Made by a program: the position numbers and the translations under genes. 64,000 nucleotides of DNA from Pseudomonadota bacterium (GTDB lineage Bacteria > Pseudomonadota > Gammaproteobacteria > Burkholderiales > Chitinibacteraceae). Numbering within the stretch: position 1 is the stretch's first letter; the number at the start of each line of letters is the position of its first letter. A model generated the notes under the pieces. It did no database searches, was not told the origin of the DNA, and saw nothing but the letters and a program-made list of their open reading frames with translations. Location: NCBI GenBank assembly GCA_018261735.1, contig JAGTRM010000014.1, positions 85,168 through 149,167 of the forward strand, written 5' to 3'. Below, in pieces: positions 1-8,034 of the stretch.

Positions 1-1
1 C

Positions 2-691
2 ATGCGGCATGGTCTGGGACGAGTTGCGCGCGGGCTGATCCTGCTCGGCGTCGTGCTCGGGCACGGACTGCTGCTGGCCTTGCCGGGACCGACACATGCG
101 CCATTGGCCGCGATTTCCGAATTGCAGGTGATGCTTGAAAATGCACCCCGATCACCTGCCGCAGCAGCACCCTTGCCGGAGAAACACGCGCCAGCCGTCG
201 CGGCCAAGCCGCGTGCTGCGGCGCCATCCCCCCGGGTGGCGTTGCCCGTTCCCGTTATTCAGCAACCCATGGCTATCCCGCCCAGCGAATCCACTCTCGC
301 GGCCATGCCGGTTTTGCCGGTGCTCCCAAGTGGCGCTCCGGAAAAAAATACGGATGCCGCCGGATCAGGGCGCGAGACCAAGCCGGCGACCAGTGGCGCT
401 GCCGCGCCGGGTGTTCGCACGGCCGCCAGTTGCGATACGCGGCTGCTGGATTCGGATTACCCGACCTCGGCGCGCCGCGATGAACTGGAGGGCCGGGTGG
501 TTGTGCAGGTTCGCGTACTGCAATCCGGACGCGTGCAGGAACCCAGGGTGGTCAAGGGCAGCGGCTTTGCCGTGCTGGATGCGGCGGCGCTGCGGGCGAG
601 CGCGCACTGGCACTGTACGCCGGCCCGGCAGAATGGTGAGGCGGTGGAGTCGTCGGTGGCAGTGCCGGTGGTGTTTAGACTGGGTGATTGA
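2..691 (+). CDS. TonB-family energy transducer (C-terminal TonB domain)
   Basis: Protein of 229 residues with one N-terminal membrane segment (about residues 9-27), a long Pro/Ala-rich linker (about 50-140) and a C-terminal TonB-like domain. The domain shows the usual YP..ARR..LEGRVVVQVRV opening and a final VPVVFRL strand. The family spans the periplasm and passes proton-motive force from ExbB-ExbD to outer-membrane receptors. No exbB or exbD lies beside it in the window; partners may lie to the left. The ATG is at base 2, so its ribosome site is outside the window and a start further upstream cannot be excluded. A second, better placed tonB sits at 33.5 kb with its own exbBD. A TonB-like role in another export process is possible. 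Confidence 0.8.
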   Translation: MRHGLGRVARGLILLGVVLGHGLLLALPGPTHAPLAAISELQVMLENAPRSPAAAAPLPEKHAPAVAAKPRAAAPSPRVALPVPVIQQPMAIPPSESTLAAMPVLPVLPSGAPEKNTDAAGSGRETKPATSGAAAPGVRTAASCDTRLLDSDYPTSARRDELEGRVVVQVRVLQSGRVQEPRVVKGSGFAVLDAAALRASAHWHCTPARQNGEAVESSVAVPVVFRLGD

Positions 692-719
692 GACGCAGAC
701 GGCTCAAGTCGTTGAGAGC

Positions 720-1352
720 TTAAACCCGCTGAAAAACCGTGCGGTTGTGGCCCTGTGTCTTGGCGCTGGTCAGCGCGATATCGGCGGCGAGGAGGATGTC
801 TTCCAGCGTGTGGATTTCGTCGACCAGGACAGAAAGGCCGATGCTGACCGTGATCAGGAATTTCTCGTTTTTCGGCGTGACGACTTGCTGTTCGGCGATC
901 GCGTCGCGCAAGCGGCTGGCCACCGCGTTGGCGCCTTCCTGCGAGGTGTCGGGCAGCAGCATGGCCAGTTCCTCGCCGGAATAGCGCCCGAGCAGATCGT
1001 AATCCCGCACGCAGGACTGGGCGCAGCGCGCCAGGTACTGCACCGCCAGATCGCCGGCGTGGTGGCCGTATTGCTCGTTGATTTTCTGGCAGTGATCGAG
1101 GTCGATGATCATGAGCGCCGCGCTGCGGCCGGTGCGTTGCACATGGTTGATCTGTTTTTCGGCCAGCTCCATGAAACGCACCCGGTTCCAGGTGCCGGTG
1201 AGCGGGTCGATGCCGCGTTCGGCCTCGCAGTCGGCTTGCAGCGTCTTGTTTCTTTGCCACAAAAATACACACGCCGCGGCAAGGAGCAGCGTGCTGGCTG
1301 ACGTGGCGACGAGTAACAAATCAAGCGTTTCTTTGGATAGCGTGCTCAACAT
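720..1352 (-). CDS. membrane-anchored GGDEF-domain protein (SGEEL variant)
   Basis: Protein of 210 residues: one N-terminal membrane helix (about residues 10-32), then a single GGDEF domain (about 45-205) opening with DPLTGTWNR. The domain has the metal-binding DLDHCQKIN and a signature that reads SGEEL instead of GGDEF/GGEEF. An RxxD inhibitory-site motif (RDYD) lies exactly five residues before the signature, as in product-inhibited diguanylate cyclases. The first glycine of the signature is replaced by serine, so cyclase activity is plausible but not assured. There is no sensory domain beyond the short anchor. It is transcribed away from waaC. The family makes cyclic di-GMP from GTP; here that is inference. 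Confidence 0.88.
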   Translation of the reverse strand: MLSTLSKETLDLLLVATSASTLLLAAACVFLWQRNKTLQADCEAERGIDPLTGTWNRVRFMELAEKQINHVQRTGRSAALMIIDLDHCQKINEQYGHHAGDLAVQYLARCAQSCVRDYDLLGRYSGEELAMLLPDTSQEGANAVASRLRDAIAEQQVVTPKNEKFLITVSIGLSVLVDEIHTLEDILLAADIALTSAKTQGHNRTVFQRV

Positions 1353-1453
1353 GGTGCGTGCATCTCATGGGTCTTTGATCCCTAGTGTAGCCGGTTGGTC
1401 CCGGTTTGGCAGGCCGCCCGTTTCCAGCGACAACGATTTGCCTGGTTGCGGGT

Positions 1454-1482
1454 TTGTCACCTTGGTTGCCAGAGCCTAAAAT
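1454..1482 (+). promoter_or_regulatory. sigma-70 type promoter of waaC
   Basis: TTGTCA (1454-1459), a 17-base spacer and TAAAAT (1477-1482): five of six consensus bases in each hexamer. The waaC ATG begins at 1489, about where transcription would start, and there is no Shine-Dalgarno sequence between. The transcript would be leaderless or nearly so. Confidence 0.6.
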
Positions 1483-1488
1483 CCGCGC

Positions 1489-2457
1489 ATGCAAAAAATT
1501 CTCCTTATTCGCATGTCGTCGATGGGCGACATCATCCATACCTTTCCGGCCGTGACCGATCTGGCGGCGGCGTGTCCGGATGCCCAAATCCACTGGGTGG
1601 TCGAAGAGGCGTTTGTCGAGCTGGCGCGCCTGCATCCGGCCGTGCACAAGGTGCTGCCTTTTGCCTTGCGCCGCTGGCGCAAAAGTCTGTTTTCGGCGCA
1701 GACCCGCGACGAGATGGCGGCTTTCCGCTACAAGCTGCGCCTGGCCAACTACGATCTGGCGATCGATACCCAGGGCCTGCTCAAGAGCGCGATTGTCGGA
1801 AAGCTCTCGGGCGCACCGCTGGCCGGATGCAGCCGCAAAACGGTGCGCGATCCGCTGGCCACGCTGTTCTTCGATCGCAAATACGATATCCCGCCGGTGC
1901 ATATCATCGAGCGCAACCGCCTGCTGGTCGGCGCTGCGGCAGGATATACCCCGCAGGGTGTGCTGGACTACGGCATCCGCCCGCCCGATCTGCAGCTTGA
2001 TTGGCAACCGCCCACGCCCTATGCCGTCTGCCTGACCGCAACGGCGCGCGAAGCCAAATGCTGGCCGGAGGCCGACTGGATCACGCTGGGGCGCTGGCTG
2101 CAGACGCAGGGGTTGACCCCGCTTTTCCCTTGGGGTGCGCCGCATGAAAAAGCCCGCGCCGAACGCCTGGCCGCGGCCTTGCCGGGCAGCGTGGTGCCGC
2201 CGCGTTTCAGCTTGGTCGAAGGCGCCCGCCTGCTTGCCGACGCACAGATCGCTATCGGGGTGGATACCGGGCTGATGCATCTGGCCGCGGCGGTGGATAC
2301 GCCGACCGTCGGCATCTTCGTCGATTCCGATCCGCATCACGCCGGCGCCACCGGGCGCTTGTTCTCGCAGAGCCTGGGCGGGGTGCAGCAGCCGCCTTCG
2401 GTTGCCGCGGTGATCGAGGTGGTGAAGGCGGGTCTCATGGCGGGAGTGGTGGCATGA
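1489..2457 (+). CDS. waaC: lipopolysaccharide heptosyltransferase I
   Basis: Protein of 322 residues, the usual length of WaaC. It begins with the GT9-family motif KILLIRMSSMGDIIHTFPA. The C-terminal nucleotide-sugar half contains GVDTGLMHLAAAVDTPTVGIF, typical of heptosyltransferases. WaaC moves the first L-glycero-D-manno-heptose from ADP-heptose onto Kdo of the LPS inner core at the inner face of the cytoplasmic membrane. Its stop overlaps the start of waaA by four bases (ATGA), so the two inner-core enzymes are translationally coupled. A good promoter sits directly on its start codon. Confidence 0.96.
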   Translation: MQKILLIRMSSMGDIIHTFPAVTDLAAACPDAQIHWVVEEAFVELARLHPAVHKVLPFALRRWRKSLFSAQTRDEMAAFRYKLRLANYDLAIDTQGLLKSAIVGKLSGAPLAGCSRKTVRDPLATLFFDRKYDIPPVHIIERNRLLVGAAAGYTPQGVLDYGIRPPDLQLDWQPPTPYAVCLTATAREAKCWPEADWITLGRWLQTQGLTPLFPWGAPHEKARAERLAAALPGSVVPPRFSLVEGARLLADAQIAIGVDTGLMHLAAAVDTPTVGIFVDSDPHHAGATGRLFSQSLGGVQQPPSVAAVIEVVKAGLMAGVVA

Positions 2458-3731
2458 ACCTGATCTGGCGCGCGTTCTACCGTTTGTTGCTCTGGCTGGC
2501 CTTTCCGCTAGCGTTCCTGTATCTGCTCAAGCGTTCGCGCAAGCAGCCCGATTACCGCCGCCACTGGGGCGAGCGCCTGGGCTTCTATCCGCCGCGCCCG
2601 GCGGGCGCCGCCCGGCCGATCTGGCTGCATGCGGTGTCGGTCGGCGAAATGCGCGCCAGCGCGCCGCTGGTCAAGGCCCTGAAGGCGCGCGATCCGGCCC
2701 GCCCGATCCTGCTGACCTGCATGACGCCGACCGGGCGCGCCACGGCGCAGGAATTGTTCGGTCAGGATGCCGAAATTGCCTTTCTGCCCTACGACTACCC
2801 CGGTGCGGTGCGCCGCTTCCTTGCGCATTTCCAGCCCCGGCTTGGCCTGCTGATGGAAACCGAGCTGTGGCCGAACCTGATCCAGACTTGCGCCGATGCT
2901 GGTGTTCCGCTGCTGCTGGCCAATGCGCGCCTGTCAGAGAAATCGCTTAACGGCTATCTGCGCGTGAAGCCCTTGATCGCGCCGGCCGTGGCGCGGCTTT
3001 CCGGGGTGCTGGCGCAAAGCCCGGCCGATGCCGATCGCCTGCGGCAACTGGGCGCGCAAGCTGTCGAAGTGGTGGGCAACATCAAGTTCGACAACCTGCC
3101 GCCGGCGCCGCTGGTCGAGCGCGGGCAGGGCTGGAAAGCCGCGCTGGCCGGGCGCCGGCTGCTGCTGTTTGCCTCGAGCCGCGAGGGCGAGGAAATCCTG
3201 TTGCTGGAGGCGCTCAAGCGCGCCGGTTGGCCCGATGACCTGTTGCTGCTGCTGGTGCCGCGCCATCCGCAGCGCTTCGATGAAGTTGCGGCCTTGCTGG
3301 CGCAGCAGGGTTTGCCGGCCGTGCGCCGCAGTGCCTGGGAAGGTGACGCGCTGGCGCCGCAGGTGCGGGTGCTGCTCGGCGACAGCATGGGCGAGATGAC
3401 CGCGTGGTTCGCGCTGGCCGAGGTGGTGGTGATGGGCGGCTCGATCCTGCCGTTCGGCAGTCAGAACCTGATCGAGGCCTGCGCCGTCGGCGCACCGGTG
3501 CTGCTCGGGCCATCGGTGTTCAATTTTGCCCAGGCCGCCGAGTTGGCGCTCGAATGCGGCGCAGCGCGCCAGGAACCGGATGCCGATGGCTTGGCGCGAG
3601 CTGCCTTGCAGCTGCTGGTCGATGCGGATGCCCGGGCTGCAATGGGGCAGGCTGGGCGCGAATTTGCCGCTGCGCACCGGGGCGCGACGCAGCGCCTGCT
3701 CGATTACTTGGTGCGCAACGTGCCGAGTTGA
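2454..3731 (+). CDS. waaA: 3-deoxy-D-manno-octulosonic acid transferase (Kdo transferase)
   Basis: Protein of 425 residues with an N-terminal membrane anchor (about 8-24) and a two-domain GT30/GT-B fold. Recognisable blocks are WLHAVSVGEMRASAPLVKAL, LMETELWPNLI with the catalytic-region glutamate, GNIKFDN and GGSILPFGSQNLIEA near the C terminus. WaaA transfers Kdo from CMP-Kdo to lipid IVA, the step just before WaaC, which its coupled neighbour encodes. Whether it adds one or two Kdo residues cannot be read from sequence. Its 3' end overlaps the convergent exporter gene by 28 bases. Confidence 0.96.
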   Translation: MNLIWRAFYRLLLWLAFPLAFLYLLKRSRKQPDYRRHWGERLGFYPPRPAGAARPIWLHAVSVGEMRASAPLVKALKARDPARPILLTCMTPTGRATAQELFGQDAEIAFLPYDYPGAVRRFLAHFQPRLGLLMETELWPNLIQTCADAGVPLLLANARLSEKSLNGYLRVKPLIAPAVARLSGVLAQSPADADRLRQLGAQAVEVVGNIKFDNLPPAPLVERGQGWKAALAGRRLLLFASSREGEEILLLEALKRAGWPDDLLLLLVPRHPQRFDEVAALLAQQGLPAVRRSAWEGDALAPQVRVLLGDSMGEMTAWFALAEVVVMGGSILPFGSQNLIEACAVGAPVLLGPSVFNFAQAAELALECGAARQEPDADGLARAALQLLVDADARAAMGQAGREFAAAHRGATQRLLDYLVRNVPS

Positions 3732-4579
3732 TGCAGTGCCAGCCCGGCCAGGATCAACCCCGAGCCGATCAGGATATTGCGCGTCAGCACTTCGTTGTTC
3801 AGGAAATTGCCGAGCCACAACGCGGAGACGGTGGAAATCATCGGAATCAGCGCGATCTGGGTGGGGCGGCATTCGCGGATCAGCCAGAAATACAGGCTCA
3901 TCGCCACCACCGAACCGAACAGCGCCAGGTAGAAAATGGCGCCCAGCGTTCGCAGCGGTATCGCTTCTGGTACCGGCATGCCGTATGCCAGCCAGAGCGC
4001 GCCGCTGATCACCGTGCCCACCGCCATCGAGCCGGTGCTGATCACCACGGTATCCAGCCCCTGTGAATAGCCCTTCAGTTTGACCATGCCCGCACTGTTG
4101 ACCGACATCGCGGCCAGTACGGCCAGAAGCGCCGGAATGCCGTCCGGGCGCAGGCTCAGTCGCCCTGAAAAAATGAAGACCAGCCCGCAGATCGCCAGCA
4201 CGATGCCGATCAGCTCGTTGCGGGCAATGTGTTCATCGAGCCAGATGCGGGCAAAAATCGCCGTGGCCAGCGGTGTCAGGCCGTGGATCACGGCAACGAG
4301 TCCGGAATTCAGATACTGCGATGCCCAGTAGGTGCAGATCATCGATATTGCCGTGCCGCCGCCGGCAGCGAGCCAAGCCGGCCAGGCCCGTCGCCAGGGC
4401 GGAAGCTTGCAGCGACCCACGATAAGCAGCGGCAACATGGCGAGGAATGCCAGTGAAAAGCGGACCAATAGCGAAACGCTGTAATCGATGCCGGTGACGC
4501 CCCACTTGATGGCGAGCGCGGTGGTGGACCAGATACAGACAAGAGACAAGCCGCCAAGAAGGTGGGCAAACATGGGCAT
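3704..4579 (-). CDS. EamA/DMT-family transporter
   Basis: Protein of 291 residues made of about ten hydrophobic helices in two EamA repeats. The repeats show the typical end-of-repeat pattern (ASQYLNSGLVAVIHGLTPLATAIFARIWLDE and FGSVVAMSLYFWLI...ALIPMISTVSALWLGNFLNNEVL). DMT-family members are secondary transporters of the inner membrane, often exporters of amino acids or other small metabolites; the substrate here is unknown. Two in-frame ATG codons are close together at the 5' end (4579 and 4573) and neither has a clear ribosome site. It converges on waaA with a short 3' overlap. Confidence 0.88.
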   Translation of the reverse strand: MPMFAHLLGGLSLVCIWSTTALAIKWGVTGIDYSVSLLVRFSLAFLAMLPLLIVGRCKLPPWRRAWPAWLAAGGGTAISMICTYWASQYLNSGLVAVIHGLTPLATAIFARIWLDEHIARNELIGIVLAICGLVFIFSGRLSLRPDGIPALLAVLAAMSVNSAGMVKLKGYSQGLDTVVISTGSMAVGTVISGALWLAYGMPVPEAIPLRTLGAIFYLALFGSVVAMSLYFWLIRECRPTQIALIPMISTVSALWLGNFLNNEVLTRNILIGSGLILAGLALHQLGTLRTK

Positions 4580-4713
4580 CGGGAAAGGCGGCCTGCGCCA
4601 GCCTAGTCGGAGGAATCAAGCCCCCATTTTGCCAGCAATCGAGGGAGTGTGCCGTTCGATCGCCTTGGCAATAACGCCGATAACATGGTGGGGCGCGCCC
4701 CGGTTTGCGGATC

Positions 4714-4741
4714 AATTCCGAGTGGAATGCTCGGGTATAAT
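4714..4741 (+). promoter_or_regulatory. promoter with overlapping operator-like dyad before the hemerythrin gene
   Basis: A perfect TATAAT (-10) is at 4736-4741. It is overlapped by an inverted repeat of nine-base arms, AATTCCGAG (4714-4722) and CTCGGGTAT (4730-4738), which are symmetrical at CCGAG-N7-CTCGG. There is no good -35. Size, arm spacing and the ...CGGGTATAAT ending resemble sites bound by Rrf2-family Fe-S repressors (IscR/NsrR type). The regulator is an inference. Confidence 0.55.
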
Positions 4742-4766
4742 AGGGTTTTGACGAGGAGAATCGATC

Positions 4767-5306
4767 ATGGCGAATCTGTTTGCCGAGCCCGCAGCATCCT
4801 TTGATGAACCGATCGCACTGCTGTCGGCCTGCCATGACCGGGTGCGCCATTATGCTGGCCTCGCGCTCAAGCTGGCGCAATACCTGCCTGAGCATGGTGC
4901 GGACAAGCAGGCGCGCGAGGCCGCCAGTTCGATCCTGCGCTATTTCGATGTGGCGGCGCCTTTGCATCATCAGGATGAAGAGGAAGACCTGTTCCCTCTG
5001 CTGGCGGAGCGCGGCGACGCGGTGCTCAAGGCGTTGGTGGGGATTGCCATGTTCGAACAGCATGTGGAACTGGCTGCGCTGTGGCAGCAGGTCCGCGCCC
5101 GCTTGCTCGCCATTGCCACCGGGGAGTCTTCCGATTTCCCGCTGGAACTGGCGACCGAATTCGCCCAGCAATATCCGGCGCATGCCCAGATCGAAGACGA
5201 ACAGATTTATCCCTTCGCCGCGAAGCTGCTTACCTCGGAAGAGCTGGCCGAGTTGGGCCGGCACATGGCGGCGCGGCGCGGTGTTACCGCTGGCAACACG
5301 GCATAG
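4767..5306 (+). CDS. hemerythrin HHE-domain protein
   Basis: Protein of 179 residues forming a four-helix hemerythrin-like bundle without signal peptide. Candidate di-iron ligands are visible in order: H23, the HHQDEEED motif near 67-74, FEQH near 100, and HAQIEDEQIYP near 145. This is the HHE pattern of cytosolic hemerythrins that bind oxygen or nitric oxide or take part in Fe-S repair. A ribosome site (GAGGAG) lies about eight bases upstream of the ATG. The promoter carries a dyad over its -10, so expression is probably controlled by a repressor that senses iron, Fe-S or NO. The gene stands alone between divergent and following unrelated genes. A role in NO or oxidative stress is inference. 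Confidence 0.88.
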   Translation: MANLFAEPAASFDEPIALLSACHDRVRHYAGLALKLAQYLPEHGADKQAREAASSILRYFDVAAPLHHQDEEEDLFPLLAERGDAVLKALVGIAMFEQHVELAALWQQVRARLLAIATGESSDFPLELATEFAQQYPAHAQIEDEQIYPFAAKLLTSEELAELGRHMAARRGVTAGNTA

Positions 5307-5401
5307 GCCTGACTGTTGCGTGATCAAACTTGTGCCGTGTTCGGTGCGAGACCGCATGTTTCCCGTGGTCGATACCGGACGCGGCCGTTATACTGCCAAT
5401 C

Positions 5402-6793
5402 ATGAATACGTTGTTGACCCCCCGTTTGGGCGCATTGCGCCTTTTCCGCCGCAGACCCAGGGCCGATGTACTGCTGGCCGGGTTGCCCCAGTTATCGGTG
5501 CCCGCTTCTGCGATCCGCACCCTGACCGATCCCGTGGTTTATCGCCAGCAGTTGCTGGCGCAGATCGCCTCGGCGCGCCGGCGCATCCATCTGGCGGCGC
5601 TCTACCTGCAGGACGATACGGCTGGGCGCGAGGTGATGGATGCGCTCTACCAGGCCAAAGCCAATCATCCCGACTTGGATATTGCCATTTTTGTCGACTG
5701 GCATCGCGCCCAGCGCGGCTTGATCGGCAAGGTCAAAAGCGAAGGCAATGCTGCCATGTACCGCGAATACGCCGAGCGCTTTGGCCCGGGCGTGGCCATT
5801 TACGGCGTGCCGGTCAAGAGTCGCGAGCTGTTCGGCGTGCTGCACCTGAAGGGCTTTGTCATCGACGATACGGTGATCTACAGCGGCGCGAGTCTGAATG
5901 ACGTTTACCTGGCGCGCCACGGCCGTTACCGGCTCGACCGCTACCATTTCATTGAAAGCCCGGACCTGGCAGACTGCCTGAGCAGGTTCATGTTGCAGCA
6001 TCTGCGCGATAGCAGTGCCGTGCATTCTTTACAGGAATCCGCACGCCCGACGACGCAGGAATTGTTGCCCGATATCCGTCGCTTCCGCTACGAGCTGCAA
6101 AATGCGCAATACCAATTCCCGGCGCAGGTGCCGGGCGCCGACGCGGTAGGCGTCACGCCGCTGCTCGGGTGTGGGCGCGGCGGCAATGTGCTGAATGCCG
6201 TGGTGATGGCCTTGCTGCGCAACACGCGCCAGCGCCTGGTGATCCTGACGCCCTATTTCAATCTGCCCCGGCCGCTGCGGGTAGTGATCGGGCAATTGTT
6301 GCAACGCGGATGCGAGATCACGATCGTGGTTGGCGACAAGACCGCCAACGATTTCTACATCCCGCCGGACGAACCGTTCAAGACCATCGGCCTGTTGCCA
6401 TATCTGTATGAAAACAACCTGAGGCGTTTTGCCCAGGCACATAGCAGGGAGATCGGTAGCGGACGCTTGAACATCCGACTGTGGCGCCATGCCGACAACA
6501 GCTACCACCTCAAGGGCGTGTTCGTCGATGATGACGTTGCCTTGCTGACCGGCAGCAACCTGAATCCGCGCGCCTGGACGCTGGATCTGGAAAACGGCCT
6601 CTTGTTGCGTGATCCGCATAAATTGCTGCTGCGCCAGCACGAGGAAGAGCTGGCTGCGATCATGGAGCATACCCAGCGGCTTGCCCATTTCACCGAGCTG
6701 GATACGCCGCGCGAATACCCGCCTGCCGTGCAGAAAATGCTCGGTCGCATCCGCCATATCCGGCTGGACCGGCTGTTGAACCGGTTGTTGTAA
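5402..6793 (+). CDS. pssA: CDP-diacylglycerol--serine O-phosphatidyltransferase, phospholipase D-type
   Basis: Protein of 463 residues that follows the Escherichia coli PssA closely in length and motifs. The two HKD motifs begin at H148 (HLKGFVIDDTVIYSGASLND) and H369 (HLKGVFVDDDVALLTGSNLN). Between them is the shared block VGDKTANDFYIPPDEPFK. It joins serine to CDP-diacylglycerol to make phosphatidylserine, precursor of phosphatidylethanolamine, at the inner membrane surface. Cardiolipin synthase is the main alternative, but the PssA-specific blocks argue against it. The open frame extends upstream to 5330; I chose 5402 because the upstream residues look unlike the family. A TATACT at 5389-5394 is only seven bases before this ATG, which hints at a leaderless message. 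Confidence 0.93.
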   Translation: MNTLLTPRLGALRLFRRRPRADVLLAGLPQLSVPASAIRTLTDPVVYRQQLLAQIASARRRIHLAALYLQDDTAGREVMDALYQAKANHPDLDIAIFVDWHRAQRGLIGKVKSEGNAAMYREYAERFGPGVAIYGVPVKSRELFGVLHLKGFVIDDTVIYSGASLNDVYLARHGRYRLDRYHFIESPDLADCLSRFMLQHLRDSSAVHSLQESARPTTQELLPDIRRFRYELQNAQYQFPAQVPGADAVGVTPLLGCGRGGNVLNAVVMALLRNTRQRLVILTPYFNLPRPLRVVIGQLLQRGCEITIVVGDKTANDFYIPPDEPFKTIGLLPYLYENNLRRFAQAHSREIGSGRLNIRLWRHADNSYHLKGVFVDDDVALLTGSNLNPRAWTLDLENGLLLRDPHKLLLRQHEEELAAIMEHTQRLAHFTELDTPREYPPAVQKMLGRIRHIRLDRLLNRLL

Positions 6794-6797
6794 CGGG

Positions 6798-7958
6798 TTA
6801 TGCCGAAGGAATGGCGCTCAAGGCACGGTGGGCCAGCAGGCCGATCAATGCGGTACACAGCGCGATGAGCCCCAGTGCGGTTTGCAGGTTGCTTGCATGC
6901 GCAAGTGCGCCGATCATGACTGGCCCCAGCAGCAGGCCGATATAAGCCAGGCGGGCAACGCCGGCAATGCCCTCTGCGGGCGCAGTGCCCGGGATGTGTG
7001 CGCTGGCAGCAAACAAGACCGGAATCAGGTTGGCGGCGCCCAAACCCGTCAAGGCAAATCCGATGATGGCCGAAACGGGCCAAAGCAGAGCCAGCAGCAT
7101 GCCGGCAAACGCCAGCGCGGCGCTGTAGCGCAGGAGTGGCACGCTGCCGTGGCGCGCGCGCAGCTTGTCACCGCCAAAGCGGCCGAGTGCCATCCCTCCC
7201 GAAAACGCGGCATAAGCGACGCTGCTCCAGGCGTTCGAAGCATGCACGGTATCGCGCAGGTAAATCACGCTCCAGTCGTACATTCCCCCTTCGGCAATCA
7301 GTCCCAGAAATGCCAGCCCGCCCAGCGCCCAGATCAAGCGGTTTGCCCGGTTGAGGTGTGACGGTGCAGCGGCATCCTCCCCTGCCGGGTGATGATCGTG
7401 CAGCAGGACGCGCGATGCCAGCATTGCGCTCAATGCCGTCAGTACCCCCATGCCAAGGCAGTGCTGCAATGGGGTGACGCCTGCCGCCAGCAGCAGTCCC
7501 CCCGCGGCGGCGCCGGCCATGCCTCCCAGGCTGAACATGCCGTGCAGTGCAGACATGATCGGCCGACCGAGCTGTTTCTCCACGGTGACGGCCTGCGCGT
7601 TCATGGCTACGTCCAGCCCGGCATTGCTGGCGCCGAACAGCAACAGCAGCGGCAGCAGCATCGTGAACGAGGGCGCCAGCAGAATCAGTGCCAGCATGGC
7701 GCCCACCAACAGGCCGCTGTAATGCGAAGCGCGATGGCTGCCGGCGCGGGCGACCCAGCGCCCCACCATCGGCATGGCCAGAATGGCGCCGCCGGCGACG
7801 GCGAACATGGCGACGGACAGCATGGCCTCGCTCAGGCCGAAGCGCTGCTGGATGGTCGGAATGTGAATACCCCAGGTGGCAAACGCCGCACCGCAGACAA
7901 AAAACAGCAGCATGGTGGCCAGCCGGGCGTGGTGCGGGGAGGGAGCGGTTGAAGGCAT
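6798..7958 (-). CDS. MFS transporter
   Basis: Protein of 386 residues with about twelve membrane helices and the MFS loop 2-3 motif near residue 65 (GRWVARAGSHRA). The sequence resembles the drug/sugar-efflux-like MFS group (YbjJ type: TWGIHIPTIQQRFGLSEAMLS, GLDVAMNAQAVTVEKQLGRPIMSALHGMFSLGG). The substrate is unknown. Its stop is five bases from the convergent pssA stop. It follows the pta terminator and therefore has its own transcription start in the short gap at about 7960-7980 or beyond. Confidence 0.88.
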   Translation of the reverse strand: MPSTAPSPHHARLATMLLFFVCGAAFATWGIHIPTIQQRFGLSEAMLSVAMFAVAGGAILAMPMVGRWVARAGSHRASHYSGLLVGAMLALILLAPSFTMLLPLLLLFGASNAGLDVAMNAQAVTVEKQLGRPIMSALHGMFSLGGMAGAAAGGLLLAAGVTPLQHCLGMGVLTALSAMLASRVLLHDHHPAGEDAAAPSHLNRANRLIWALGGLAFLGLIAEGGMYDWSVIYLRDTVHASNAWSSVAYAAFSGGMALGRFGGDKLRARHGSVPLLRYSAALAFAGMLLALLWPVSAIIGFALTGLGAANLIPVLFAASAHIPGTAPAEGIAGVARLAYIGLLLGPVMIGALAHASNLQTALGLIALCTALIGLLAHRALSAIPSA

Positions 7959-7980
7959 GCCTTATCTTCTCATCCGTGAA

Positions 7981-8013
7981 ATAAAAAGGCCAACCGCGAA
8001 CGGTTGGCCTTTT
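7981..8013 (-). terminator. Rho-independent terminator of pta
   Basis: Thirteen-base perfect stem (7984-7996 with 8001-8013) around a four-base loop. On the minus strand it is followed by a T-run, 22 bases after the pta stop codon. Confidence 0.85.
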
Positions 8014-8034
8014 GCCTTGCAGCTAACTGCGTGA

